A DNA stretch of 64,000 bases, from contig NZ_LMFS01000001.1 of NCBI RefSeq assembly GCF_001426945.1, positions 2,934,922-2,998,921 of the forward strand, given 5' to 3'. Every line of letters begins with the position of its first letter. Position 1 is the first letter of the stretch. Made by a program: the position numbers and the translations under genes. Below the pieces are notes generated by a model, which worked only from the letters and a program-made list of their open reading frames with translations, searched no databases and had not been told where the DNA came from. Of this stretch, positions 27,288 through 35,384 are shown piece after piece. This stretch comes from Pseudolabrys sp. Root1462 (GTDB lineage: Bacteria > Pseudomonadota > Alphaproteobacteria > Rhizobiales > Xanthobacteraceae).

Positions 27288-28832
27288 TTAAAGCTCAAAC
27301 GCGTCATCTGACGCGTGATCGATGCCGTCGATCTCGGCAATCAGCTCGCGAACGTTCAGTGGCGAATTACCGACGCGGGACACCTGAACCGCCGCCGCGA
27401 CCGCGCCAATATAAGCCGCCTCCCATATTTCCCGGCCGGCGCAAAGCGCCATAGAGGTAGAGGTAAACAAACTATCGCCCGCGCCCGCGACGTCCTTCGG
27501 TGACGTGTTGATCGCGTGTAGCCGGTCCGATTGGAATGTGTTCTCCTTCGGCCCGCGGATCAGCATGCCCTCTGCCCCCAAGGAGATGATAAGGTTTCGC
27601 GCCTTCGCGACGCATTGCAGTCGCTCGCCGATATAGGCAAGGCCGGTGTCGAAGTCTTGCAAAGCCAGACGCGCTTCGCGCTCGGTCGGGGTAATAAGAC
27701 TCATGTCCTGAAAGCGCGACACGTCCGCCATCTGAGACGATGCCTGACTGTCGGCGGCCATCATTACGCCTTTCTTCCTGGCACGTGCGCTCATTTCATC
27801 GACCAGCGCCTGCGGCAGGCAGCCGTAATTGAAACAGGAGAAAAGCACGAGATCAGCGGCGTCCAGCACCTCGTCGAACTTGCTCAGCATCTTGCTTTGA
27901 ATGCCGGGCTCGATCGGATTCTGGCGCAAATGATTGACGCGGAGCAGCGTCTTGTTCAGCGCACGAAAGCGCTGCTTGCGTGTCGTCGGACGCGCCATGT
28001 CGACAAACGCATTGAATTTTACCCCAAGTCGTTCGAGATCGCTGGTCACGAACTTCGCCGTCCCGTCGTTGCCAACGACGGTACAAAAATCAACGTCCGC
28101 GCCAAGACCTCGTGCGTGGGCGGCAACGATGCCGGCTCCGCCGATGAACGTCCTGGTTTCGATTGGCGCCACGACGATCGTCGGATCTTCCTGCGACATC
28201 CCAAGAGGGTCGCAGGTGATGTAGTCGTCTACAATCACGTCGCCTATCACAAAAATCTTCATTCCGGAGAATTGGCGAAGGGTCGACGTGACCGCAGCAT
28301 GGGTCACACCATGCCGCCGCATGTATTCCGGCGACTTCCTGATGTTATGAATGTTTGTGGTCTTGAATTCCTGCTGCAGCAGACCGATCGAGGCGAACCG
28401 CATCTCGCCGGAGCTAAAGATCAACTTGCCACCATAGCTGTCGACGGCGGCCTGCTCCCGGTTGACGCGCTTCTCGAACTCGCTACCCTTGACGACAATG
28501 TCAGGCTGGAGCGCCAGCACGAATTCGTCAGGCAGCCCGTCGAGGGCTACGACCTGATCCACAACCGACAGCGCCTCCAGGCCTTCGAGCCGATCTGCCA
28601 GTTTCACGCTGGTTCCAGGCGCTCGGTCGGCATTAACTCCCACTACAAGAAAGTCTGAGAGATCTTTTGCAAATTTAAACAGCCGGAGGTGCCCCGGATG
28701 AATGACGTTAAAGTTCCCTGATACGAACGCGATACGGCGTCCGGTACCGGCGGCCAAGCGGATCGCCTTCGCCACCTCAGAATATTTGTCTGAAGCAGTA
28801 GTCGATAGAGTTCCCGTACCCACCTTTATCAA
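27288..28832 (-). CDS. Bifunctional nucleotidyltransferase-kinase, HldE-like with inverted domain order
   Basis: A 514-residue protein. Residues 30-160 form a cytidylyltransferase-like adenylyltransferase (SGNFNVIHPGHLRLF with HxGH at 45-48). Residues about 190-500 form a PfkB/ribokinase-type kinase (FVIGDVIVDDYI, GGAGIVAAHARGLG and the catalytic DVAGAGDS at 447-454). E. coli HldE has the opposite order, kinase first. The likely reactions are phosphorylation of a heptose-7-phosphate (or similar) at C1 and nucleotidyl transfer. Because a separate nucleotidyltransferase follows, one activity may be redundant. The start is uncertain: TTG at 28832 is the first candidate and an in-frame GTG follows at 28823. 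It lies upstream of the SIS/epimerase genes on the same strand. Confidence 0.85.
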   Translation of the reverse strand: MIKVGTGTLSTTASDKYSEVAKAIRLAAGTGRRIAFVSGNFNVIHPGHLRLFKFAKDLSDFLVVGVNADRAPGTSVKLADRLEGLEALSVVDQVVALDGLPDEFVLALQPDIVVKGSEFEKRVNREQAAVDSYGGKLIFSSGEMRFASIGLLQQEFKTTNIHNIRKSPEYMRRHGVTHAAVTSTLRQFSGMKIFVIGDVIVDDYITCDPLGMSQEDPTIVVAPIETRTFIGGAGIVAAHARGLGADVDFCTVVGNDGTAKFVTSDLERLGVKFNAFVDMARPTTRKQRFRALNKTLLRVNHLRQNPIEPGIQSKMLSKFDEVLDAADLVLFSCFNYGCLPQALVDEMSARARKKGVMMAADSQASSQMADVSRFQDMSLITPTEREARLALQDFDTGLAYIGERLQCVAKARNLIISLGAEGMLIRGPKENTFQSDRLHAINTSPKDVAGAGDSLFTSTSMALCAGREIWEAAYIGAVAAAVQVSRVGNSPLNVRELIAEIDGIDHASDDAFEL

Positions 28833-29012
28833 GCCCCTGTGCTTCAGTCAGCGCAATACAATTAACATCATGCACACTAGGAAAATTAGTACCTGAAGTA
28901 GATTTATAAATAAAGGGTCACTTACAGCGGTATTCCAAATCCGTCAGCTACCCACGCGACGGGCGGAAAATTTCTTAAGAAGATTAATTTCAGACGCGCT
29001 CCTAAAAAGCGC

Positions 29013-29771
29013 CTAATTTGCGTCCTGCTTTTCATTCATCTGTCGCAGAACATCGTCGACCTTGCCAAAATGGCACATCTTACCGTTAGCAAGATACATA
29101 GCAACATTACAGGTCTGACGGAGCAAGTCAGTGTCATGCGAAGCCAATACAAGTATTCCTGACTGTTCCGTTAGCTGACGAAGACGAGCATTGGCCTTCT
29201 GGCGAAACTCGGCATCGCCCACGGTCAGCCACTCATCCATAAGGATAATGTCGCCTTGCACACTTGTCGCGATTGCAAACATTAGTCGAAGACTCATGCC
29301 CGCAGAATATGTCCTGATCGGCATATCAAGGTATTCGCCAAGACCACTGAATTCCGCGATCTCATCGATCCGCTTCGAAATCTGCTCCTTTGTCAGCCCC
29401 ATGATTAGGCCACGGATGTATATGTTTTCGTACCCGGTGCCTTCATCATCGAAGCCTAAACCGATATCGAACATGGGCACGATTACCCCGTCAGCGCGAA
29501 TACGACCCGCCGAAGGATCGTAAACGCCAGCCAGCGCTCGAATTAGCGTAGTCTTGCCCGAGCCATTGGGGCCGATCAGTCCCAAGCGATCTCCAGGCTT
29601 GAGCGTAAAACTGACATCACTGAGAGCAAGAACTGCCCCATGCGAGTCATCGCTCACGACGCGCCCGCCGATCCGAGACAATTTCTTCGTTAACTCGCTC
29701 CGCAATGATTGCGGACGTGACAGACTAATGGGAAAAGCGACGCTGAGATTTTCAACAACGACTTGTTTCAT
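29013..29771 (-). CDS. ABC transporter ATP-binding protein for polysaccharide export (KpsT/Wzt-like)
   Basis: A 252-residue ATPase from the ATG at 29771. That start sits 10 bases after the permease stop, whereas the longer frame would overlap the permease. It shows GLIGPNGSGKTT (Walker A), YSAGMSLRL in place of the canonical LSGGQ signature, typical of KpsT/Wzt/TagH exporters, and ILMDEW (Walker B), then ASHDTDLL. It lacks the C-terminal carbohydrate-binding domain of Wzt, so it is KpsT-like in size. With the neighbouring permease it would export a lipid-linked or capsule-type glycan across the inner membrane. Confidence 0.93.
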   Translation of the reverse strand: MKQVVVENLSVAFPISLSRPQSLRSELTKKLSRIGGRVVSDDSHGAVLALSDVSFTLKPGDRLGLIGPNGSGKTTLIRALAGVYDPSAGRIRADGVIVPMFDIGLGFDDEGTGYENIYIRGLIMGLTKEQISKRIDEIAEFSGLGEYLDMPIRTYSAGMSLRLMFAIATSVQGDIILMDEWLTVGDAEFRQKANARLRQLTEQSGILVLASHDTDLLRQTCNVAMYLANGKMCHFGKVDDVLRQMNEKQDAN

Positions 29772-29781
29772 TACCGATGAC

Positions 29782-30576
29782 CTAAACCCAGAACACGACG
29801 CGCTTTTTATATCGGGAATAGATGGCAAGCGCCACGGAAGCACAGAGTAACGCTGTCAAAGCCGAAATTCCAAATGACATTAGCGGAACCGTTTTCCCCA
29901 AGATCGGATCGCGGGTGATCACCAGCAGATGAGCGATCGGGTTGAAAAGCAGCACCTCATGCCCGCCTCGCAACTGAGACGGCTGCCAGATGATCGGAGA
30001 AATGAAGAACAGCACTTGGACAAGCGCCGTAACGATTGGGGGCACGTCACGATACCGGACGCAAACGATGCTGACCGCCAACGAAATCGAGCTGACGCAA
30101 ACATAGAGGAAGAAGAATCCGATCAGCGCGGTCAGTGCGTAGAAACCAACGTGCCAAGGATACACGAGCCACACGATTGGAATTACGGCGCTGTTATGCA
30201 GAAAAATGATGAAGTTCCGCTGAACCATGCGCATGATGTAGATCACCAACGGCATGTTGGTGGCCCTGATCAGGCCGCCAGACTGAATGAGGGTCGTACA
30301 AGATTCGATGATGGCCGACGACACGAAGCCCCAAATAGTCATTCCGGTGATGAAGAATGGGAGATATTCCTGCATATTCGAGCCGAGAAATCGACCCGAA
30401 ACAGTCCCGATGATGAAAGCGAAGATGCCGTTCGACGCTGTGATCCACCACGGTCCGAGATAAGTACGCCGATACTTCGAGCGTATGTCCACCGCCGCCA
30501 GCGATCGCCACGTATGGAAACGGGAAAATACCGGGGTAAGGTCATCCAGGGCCCGTCCAACAACACTTTCAGGCAT
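29782..30576 (-). CDS. ABC-2 type polysaccharide export permease (KpsM/Wzm-like)
   Basis: A 264-residue protein of about six membrane helices. The N-terminal part (SLAAVDIRSKYRRTYLGPWW) is the conserved cytoplasmic entry of ABC-2 polysaccharide permeases (RxxLG-type motif), and FISPIIWQPSQL lies in the last third. It forms the channel for the KpsT-like ATPase encoded 10 bases downstream. The ATG at 30576 is the natural start. The pair, together with a separate flippase at 43612, means that the locus may make two glycans or that one exporter is for a different product. Confidence 0.92.
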   Translation of the reverse strand: MPESVVGRALDDLTPVFSRFHTWRSLAAVDIRSKYRRTYLGPWWITASNGIFAFIIGTVSGRFLGSNMQEYLPFFITGMTIWGFVSSAIIESCTTLIQSGGLIRATNMPLVIYIMRMVQRNFIIFLHNSAVIPIVWLVYPWHVGFYALTALIGFFFLYVCVSSISLAVSIVCVRYRDVPPIVTALVQVLFFISPIIWQPSQLRGGHEVLLFNPIAHLLVITRDPILGKTVPLMSFGISALTALLCASVALAIYSRYKKRVVFWV

Positions 30577-30713
30577 TAAGTTCCTCTTTTACTCGCCCCC
30601 GCAAGTCGTGATCCCCCACCCCGGCAGATTCCAGCATGGCGGCGCAGCGGTTGCGAACAGCAACACCGCCGGAATGACGTTTTAGAGCCCGACGTTCCTA
30701 GCCTCGCGCCGAA

Positions 30714-32714
30714 TCACTTCAAGAATTTGGCAGCGTGCTTCTTCAGGAAATACAGGCTTGGCGTCGCATTGCCATAAAAATGTGAAAAAGCCAAGCTAGC
30801 TGTCCACTTCGACAAAAGCTCGTCCGCCCCGCCCAATTTCTCACTATAGGCGCGCTCGTCGCCGCGGGCCAGCGCGTCGACCTGCTTGACAATTTCAAGG
30901 ACCTCATCCGCCGTATTGTCCTGGAGTACCGCACCGTTGGCGGCAAGCACTTCGGAGCTAAACACTCGCCAGCGCCAAGGTGTCGATGTCAGTTCCCGCT
31001 GCGTCACTTCATCTCCGGCCGGCAGCCGCACCGTCTTGAGCACAAACCGCACCTGGTCGCCCCAAAGCTGGGCGTCCGTCGTTATGCAATTGACCAAAGC
31101 CGACGGGATGCCAAAGCTCACCGCAACGTTCGTCAATCCCGACGTCGTACCGATGAAGAATTTGCAATTACGCAACAAGTGAAGATCGAATAGCTCCGAC
31201 CGCTCGTCGCTGCGGGCGTAGTCGATCAATCGATCCATTTTGGGAAGCTCGGGCGATCGCGGCCCACCCAGCTTGATAACCCATCCGCCCTGGGAGGTTA
31301 TGTATTTGATCGCTTCAAGATACGTTTGAACGTCCGAGTTTCGGTGGGTCTGCCCGGCTCCACGTCTCTCGCCATAATGAGACGCATCACGCAGATGCAA
31401 GCATACGTACCAATCGCCGAGTGACATTCCCCAGCCGCTCCTCGCGCGCTCCACGATTTGACGAACCATTGATGTCGACGCGACAAGTTTATCGAAGGCA
31501 TCGCGCATTGGATGACCTCGGCCATCCGCTTCCCATTCATTCATGAGGAGAGCGCCGGCCTCCTGCCACAAACTCACTTCGCTTGAAGGGGCCTGGAAGG
31601 CCTTGAAGTTGAGGCCATACATGCGCTGCAAAGAAGCCAGTTCCCCCCAAATCGCCGCATCGACGTTGACGCCGGCGACAAGAACGGGAGCTTTCTGATC
31701 GAACAACGACAGCAGAAGGTGGTTCGCAACACTTTGTGGCCGGGCTAGGATAACAGGCCGTCCACGCCACCAGCCCAAATCCTGCATTCTTAAAAGGATA
31801 TCGATCATTCCCTCGTGGCCGATTTGAGTCGTCCACTCAACGGGCAATATGCGCAAGTCTTTTAATTCGATGCCCAATTCCGCCAAAAAGGCTACGCATT
31901 CGTCCGACACGATGGCGTTTGCTTTGCCGGCTGAAGTCCCATTCTTCACGGATGAAGCGACGACGCCCGTGCTCGTGGTCAAAGCCATTTGACGCTCGAA
32001 CTGCTTTCTTAAGGTGCCCTGACAACGCAGAGCGCTCGCATAAAGGCGGCAACTCAACTCGCCTCGGCCAATATGTTCCGTGCGTTGTCCCAAATAATTA
32101 TAAGCATCAAATAACAGGCCCCTTGCCCCCGCTAGGAAATCGATTGCGGTGGGGATATACGCCCAAGGCTCGCGAGCTGACAGATTTTGGTGTGGCCGCC
32201 ACAGCTCTGGCACCAACTGCGCGGCGCCTCGAAGAAGCTCAGCAGCTCGGGATTCCTCTTTCCCAGCCAACAACAGAAAATGAGCGAGGGTCTGCATCAT
32301 GAATGGATCGCTAAGCTGGGTTTTCGGCCACAACTTGGCACATGCCGCGGCATCTTCCACGCGTCCTAATTCGAAATAAGACCTACCGAGAAGCCATAGA
32401 AAATGGACGTCCTTCAGTTGAAGGTCGTATCGCTCGATGAGCGCGATGGAAGATTCGTATTGCTTCAAATCGAAGAGCAGGTGCGCCGCCGCACGCGGCG
32501 CCGAATTGCGAAACGGCGTCTTTTTCCACAGCGAGCGTTGCGCCGTCTGGGGATGAAATTGCGAATAGTACCTTGCAACTTGCGTCGAAAGTGCCGGGTG
32601 AAAACGGTAAAGCTGCAGAAGAGCTCGATACATCAATCGGGTGGGAACGACCGCAAAGCAAAACGGTCCCAGAAATCGCCACAGACGGCGGTTGAGAACA
32701 TACCGTCTCCACAT
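30714..32714 (-). CDS. TIGR04372-type glycosyltransferase with TPR-like N terminus
   Basis: A 666-residue protein. The N-terminal 250 residues are helical with TPR-like repeats (FLWLLGRSYFELGRVEDAAACAK). The C-terminal part has the recognisable features of the TIGR04372 family: WYVCLHLRDASHYGE, SQGGWVIKLGG, LPKMDRLIDYARS, LLRNCKFFIGTTSGLTNVAVSFG. The family is assumed to transfer sugars in polysaccharide loci, but its biochemistry is poorly known to me. A paralogue lies at 37862-39982 on the other strand. It is located between the ABC exporter and C-methyltransferase genes. Confidence 0.85.
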   Translation of the reverse strand: MWRRYVLNRRLWRFLGPFCFAVVPTRLMYRALLQLYRFHPALSTQVARYYSQFHPQTAQRSLWKKTPFRNSAPRAAAHLLFDLKQYESSIALIERYDLQLKDVHFLWLLGRSYFELGRVEDAAACAKLWPKTQLSDPFMMQTLAHFLLLAGKEESRAAELLRGAAQLVPELWRPHQNLSAREPWAYIPTAIDFLAGARGLLFDAYNYLGQRTEHIGRGELSCRLYASALRCQGTLRKQFERQMALTTSTGVVASSVKNGTSAGKANAIVSDECVAFLAELGIELKDLRILPVEWTTQIGHEGMIDILLRMQDLGWWRGRPVILARPQSVANHLLLSLFDQKAPVLVAGVNVDAAIWGELASLQRMYGLNFKAFQAPSSEVSLWQEAGALLMNEWEADGRGHPMRDAFDKLVASTSMVRQIVERARSGWGMSLGDWYVCLHLRDASHYGERRGAGQTHRNSDVQTYLEAIKYITSQGGWVIKLGGPRSPELPKMDRLIDYARSDERSELFDLHLLRNCKFFIGTTSGLTNVAVSFGIPSALVNCITTDAQLWGDQVRFVLKTVRLPAGDEVTQRELTSTPWRWRVFSSEVLAANGAVLQDNTADEVLEIVKQVDALARGDERAYSEKLGGADELLSKWTASLAFSHFYGNATPSLYFLKKHAAKFLK

Positions 32715-32783
32715 TGTTGGTCGCTCCGATCAGGAAATCCTGCGTGATTAAAAATTCAAAGTCCGGCTACCCACTGCGCCACC

Positions 32784-34034
32784 CTACGGCTTAGAAACCA
32801 CATTGACTTCGGGAAGAGGCACAAGAAACTTCCCGCCCTGATCCAGATAGCTCTGGTTACGCTTGATAATCGGTTCGAAGTAAATCCAAGCCAGGATGAC
32901 GACGAGAGCCGGTTTCATATTCTTCAACACATCCGAAGGCAGTACCGGGATATGGGCGCCGGGGCTGTACATACCCTGCTTGATAGGGTTGTCGTCGACA
33001 ATGAACTTTATGCGCTTCTCAAGCTCGAAGTGATAGAGGAGCGTCGTAGTCGTCGTCGAAGCCCCATAACCGGCAACCACACCGCCCGCCGCGATGACTT
33101 CATCGACAATCCGCAAGGTTTCTACCTTGCGCGCTTCGATCGCATCGAAAAAGTCGCGATAAACCTTGGGGCTGCGATATTGCCGCTTCTCCTCACCTTC
33201 GTACAGCGCGAGTAGCGTTTCGGACTTCGTACGCTTTCCTGTCGAAAGCGTTTGCGCAAATCCGCGGATGGATCCGCCTTTCGACCTCTGCTTCTCGACG
33301 TCGAATAACGTCATATCGAAACGGTTGAAGAACTTCTCGAGCGGCAGAAGCGCATGGTGCGAAACGTGCTCGTGATAGATCGTGTCGAACACCATGTTGT
33401 CGATCATGTCAAAGATGTAGGACACCTCGAAAACAAACACGCCGTCGTCGGCAAGCACCTTCCTGATGCCGGCGACGATGTCGGCCATGTCGTCGATATG
33501 GGCGAAAACGTTGTTCGCGCAGAACACAGTGGCGCGGCCATGTTCGGCGACAACCCTTTCGGCAATCGCCGTACTGAAGAACTCCGGAATGGTCGGGATG
33601 CCTTCCGCCGTCGCGGTCTCGGCGATGGCGCGCGCCGGATCGATGCCGACCACACGCATGCCATGGCTCTTGAAGGCCTTGAGCAGCGAGCCATCATTGC
33701 TGCCAATTTCGACGACCAGAGACCCCTTCGGTGCCTGCACATTCTCGACGACGTTCGCCGCATATTTACGGAAGTGCTCGACCAGCCCGAGCGACACCGA
33801 CGTCCGGTACGTATATTCGCGGAACAGAATGTCCGGATTCACGGTGTCGATGTTCTGCAAATGACCGCAATCGAGGCACAAATATGTCTCTAGCGAATAG
33901 GTCCCCTGCTTTTCGTCAAGCCGCGAGGAAGGCACGAAGGCATCGCCGATGGCGGATGGCAGAATGGGAAGCACGAGTTCAAGCGAGCGCGAGCCACACA
34001 GTCGGCATGTATCCCGATGGAAGACTTCCTGCAT
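32784..34034 (-). CDS. NDP-sugar C-methyltransferase (zinc-finger / SAM domain)
   Basis: A 416-residue protein from the ATG at 34034 (a TTG at 34040 is in frame). The N-terminal zinc-binding CxxC pairs are CRLCGS and CLDCGH. SAM-binding VVEIGSNDGSLLKAF lies near residue 105, with EHVSHHALLPLEKFF and the C-terminal NAD-like domain GVVAGYGASTTTTTLLY, then FIVDDNP. This is the architecture of 3-C-methyltransferases such as TylC3 that act on 4-keto nucleotide sugars, or of the related enzymes for branched sugars. It suggests that the polysaccharide includes a C-methylated sugar. It lies 75 bases downstream of the SDR gene on the same strand. Confidence 0.88.
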   Translation of the reverse strand: MQEVFHRDTCRLCGSRSLELVLPILPSAIGDAFVPSSRLDEKQGTYSLETYLCLDCGHLQNIDTVNPDILFREYTYRTSVSLGLVEHFRKYAANVVENVQAPKGSLVVEIGSNDGSLLKAFKSHGMRVVGIDPARAIAETATAEGIPTIPEFFSTAIAERVVAEHGRATVFCANNVFAHIDDMADIVAGIRKVLADDGVFVFEVSYIFDMIDNMVFDTIYHEHVSHHALLPLEKFFNRFDMTLFDVEKQRSKGGSIRGFAQTLSTGKRTKSETLLALYEGEEKRQYRSPKVYRDFFDAIEARKVETLRIVDEVIAAGGVVAGYGASTTTTTLLYHFELEKRIKFIVDDNPIKQGMYSPGAHIPVLPSDVLKNMKPALVVILAWIYFEPIIKRNQSYLDQGGKFLVPLPEVNVVSKP

Positions 34035-34109
34035 CGACAATTCCGAATTGGTCCGAATGATTGTTAAGGCGTCGTACTTTGCGGTTGTTTGTAACAGGCT
34101 GGCACTTGT

Positions 34110-34853
34110 TTAAAGCCCTGTGAGGCTTTTCGCTACTTCTTCTTGCCACACGACTGACACGCCACCATCAACGAATATGCACTGCCCGTTGATGAAGCCA
34201 GCTTTTTCACTGCAGAGAAAATCGAGCAAATTGGCCGCGTCCACGCTGTCTCCCATCCGCCCAAGCGGAACAAATCGCTTGTAGAGATCCGTCAACTCGG
34301 TCTGGGCGGCATAAAACGGGCGGCTCTCATTTTTCACGTAACTCAAGGGCATAACTGCATTGACACGGATGCCCTGCCGCCCAAGCTCCCAAGCGTAGTA
34401 CCGGGCAAGCTGATTAAGCCCTGCCTTAACCAGATGATACCCCACCGGCTGCGAGCCGCCCACAAAGTCGGCGTATACGGAGCTGACAATGCCAATGGCA
34501 CGATCGCCTTCGGAAATGAAGCGATTTGTGAAGGCCTCAACCAGGAGTCGCGTCGCGTTGAGCCCCACCTGCAGCTCACCGGCCCAGGGATCGCCGCCGC
34601 CCCTATATCGCTGACTGAAGATCAGATATTGAACCGGACCGTTTGCCTCGACGACTTCCGACACGATGTCCCGCGCGTCCGTCAACGACTCCAGATCGGC
34701 CGCGACATGCACGGGCTGCGTGCCATCGACGAGATGATTTGGCCGAGACCGGGAGACGAGCGTTACCTTTTGGCCCCTTGCAAGAAACCGGCCTGCGATC
34801 TCGCGGCCCAGCCCCTTGGTCCCCCCAATGACGACGGCCTGCCCCCCGCTCAT
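34110..34853 (-). CDS. SDR family oxidoreductase
   Basis: A 247-residue SDR. It begins GGQAVVIGGTKGLGREIAGRF (cofactor loop GGTKGLG), with catalytic YHLVK and the family end NGQCIFVDGG. A ketoreductase function on a sugar or keto-intermediate is plausible because it is placed between a C-methyltransferase and a WbuC-like cupin. The start codon directly abuts the WbuC-like stop (TGAATG), which indicates translational coupling. The usual NAG motif is replaced here by IFSQRY, a deviation from the classical family. Confidence 0.85.
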   Translation of the reverse strand: MSGGQAVVIGGTKGLGREIAGRFLARGQKVTLVSRSRPNHLVDGTQPVHVAADLESLTDARDIVSEVVEANGPVQYLIFSQRYRGGGDPWAGELQVGLNATRLLVEAFTNRFISEGDRAIGIVSSVYADFVGGSQPVGYHLVKAGLNQLARYYAWELGRQGIRVNAVMPLSYVKNESRPFYAAQTELTDLYKRFVPLGRMGDSVDAANLLDFLCSEKAGFINGQCIFVDGGVSVVWQEEVAKSLTGL

Positions 34854-35384
34854 TCACACGCTCTCGATCTCGTCGATCCGTTTCGCCAGCGCGAACCGAA
34901 AGGCCGTCGCGGCGTCGCGGTCCGTGTCGTCGGGTGCGAACGACGCAAACACGGTACCCGAAGCATCGAACGGACCGTTGGTGATTTCGTGGATCACCAA
35001 AATGTCGGAGCGAATGACAAGCGTATGGAAGAACGGCTCGGACATGCGGTAGTAGAACGCACGCTGCGCATCGCCGGCGCCGAGTTTGACGACTTTGCGG
35101 ATTTGTCCGTCATCTTCGAAGATGACAATATCAACCGCGCCATACACCAAATGGAAGGCCTCGGACTTAGTCGGGTGTTTGTGCGGCCGGATGTAGGAGT
35201 CGTTGCGAAGTGCAATAAACATCTCGTGCAGGCGGTCGTCGCTGTTCGGATGCAGATTGATGCGCACGCGGCCCTTCGGGGCGTTGGCTAGAGTCGACTT
35301 CAGAAGCTCGATTTCCTCACCGCCAATCGAGGCAATTGGCCCCTTGGCAACGAAGACTTCAGGCGATTTTTGCTCCAAATTCAT
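34854..35384 (-). CDS. WbuC-family cupin-fold metalloprotein
   Basis: A 176-residue cupin. RVRINLHPNSDDRLHEMFIAL and YIRPHKHPTKSEAFHLVYG carry the histidines and the glutamate of the WbuC family. These genes occur beside O-antigen nucleotide-sugar genes (fucosamine-related in E. coli) but their reaction is not established. The start overlaps the upstream methyltransferase stop by ATGA, and the stop abuts the SDR start. It is therefore the middle of a translationally coupled trio. An isomerase or metal-binding role is possible, and function remains open. Confidence 0.82.
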   Translation of the reverse strand: MNLEQKSPEVFVAKGPIASIGGEEIELLKSTLANAPKGRVRINLHPNSDDRLHEMFIALRNDSYIRPHKHPTKSEAFHLVYGAVDIVIFEDDGQIRKVVKLGAGDAQRAFYYRMSEPFFHTLVIRSDILVIHEITNGPFDASGTVFASFAPDDTDRDAATAFRFALAKRIDEIESV

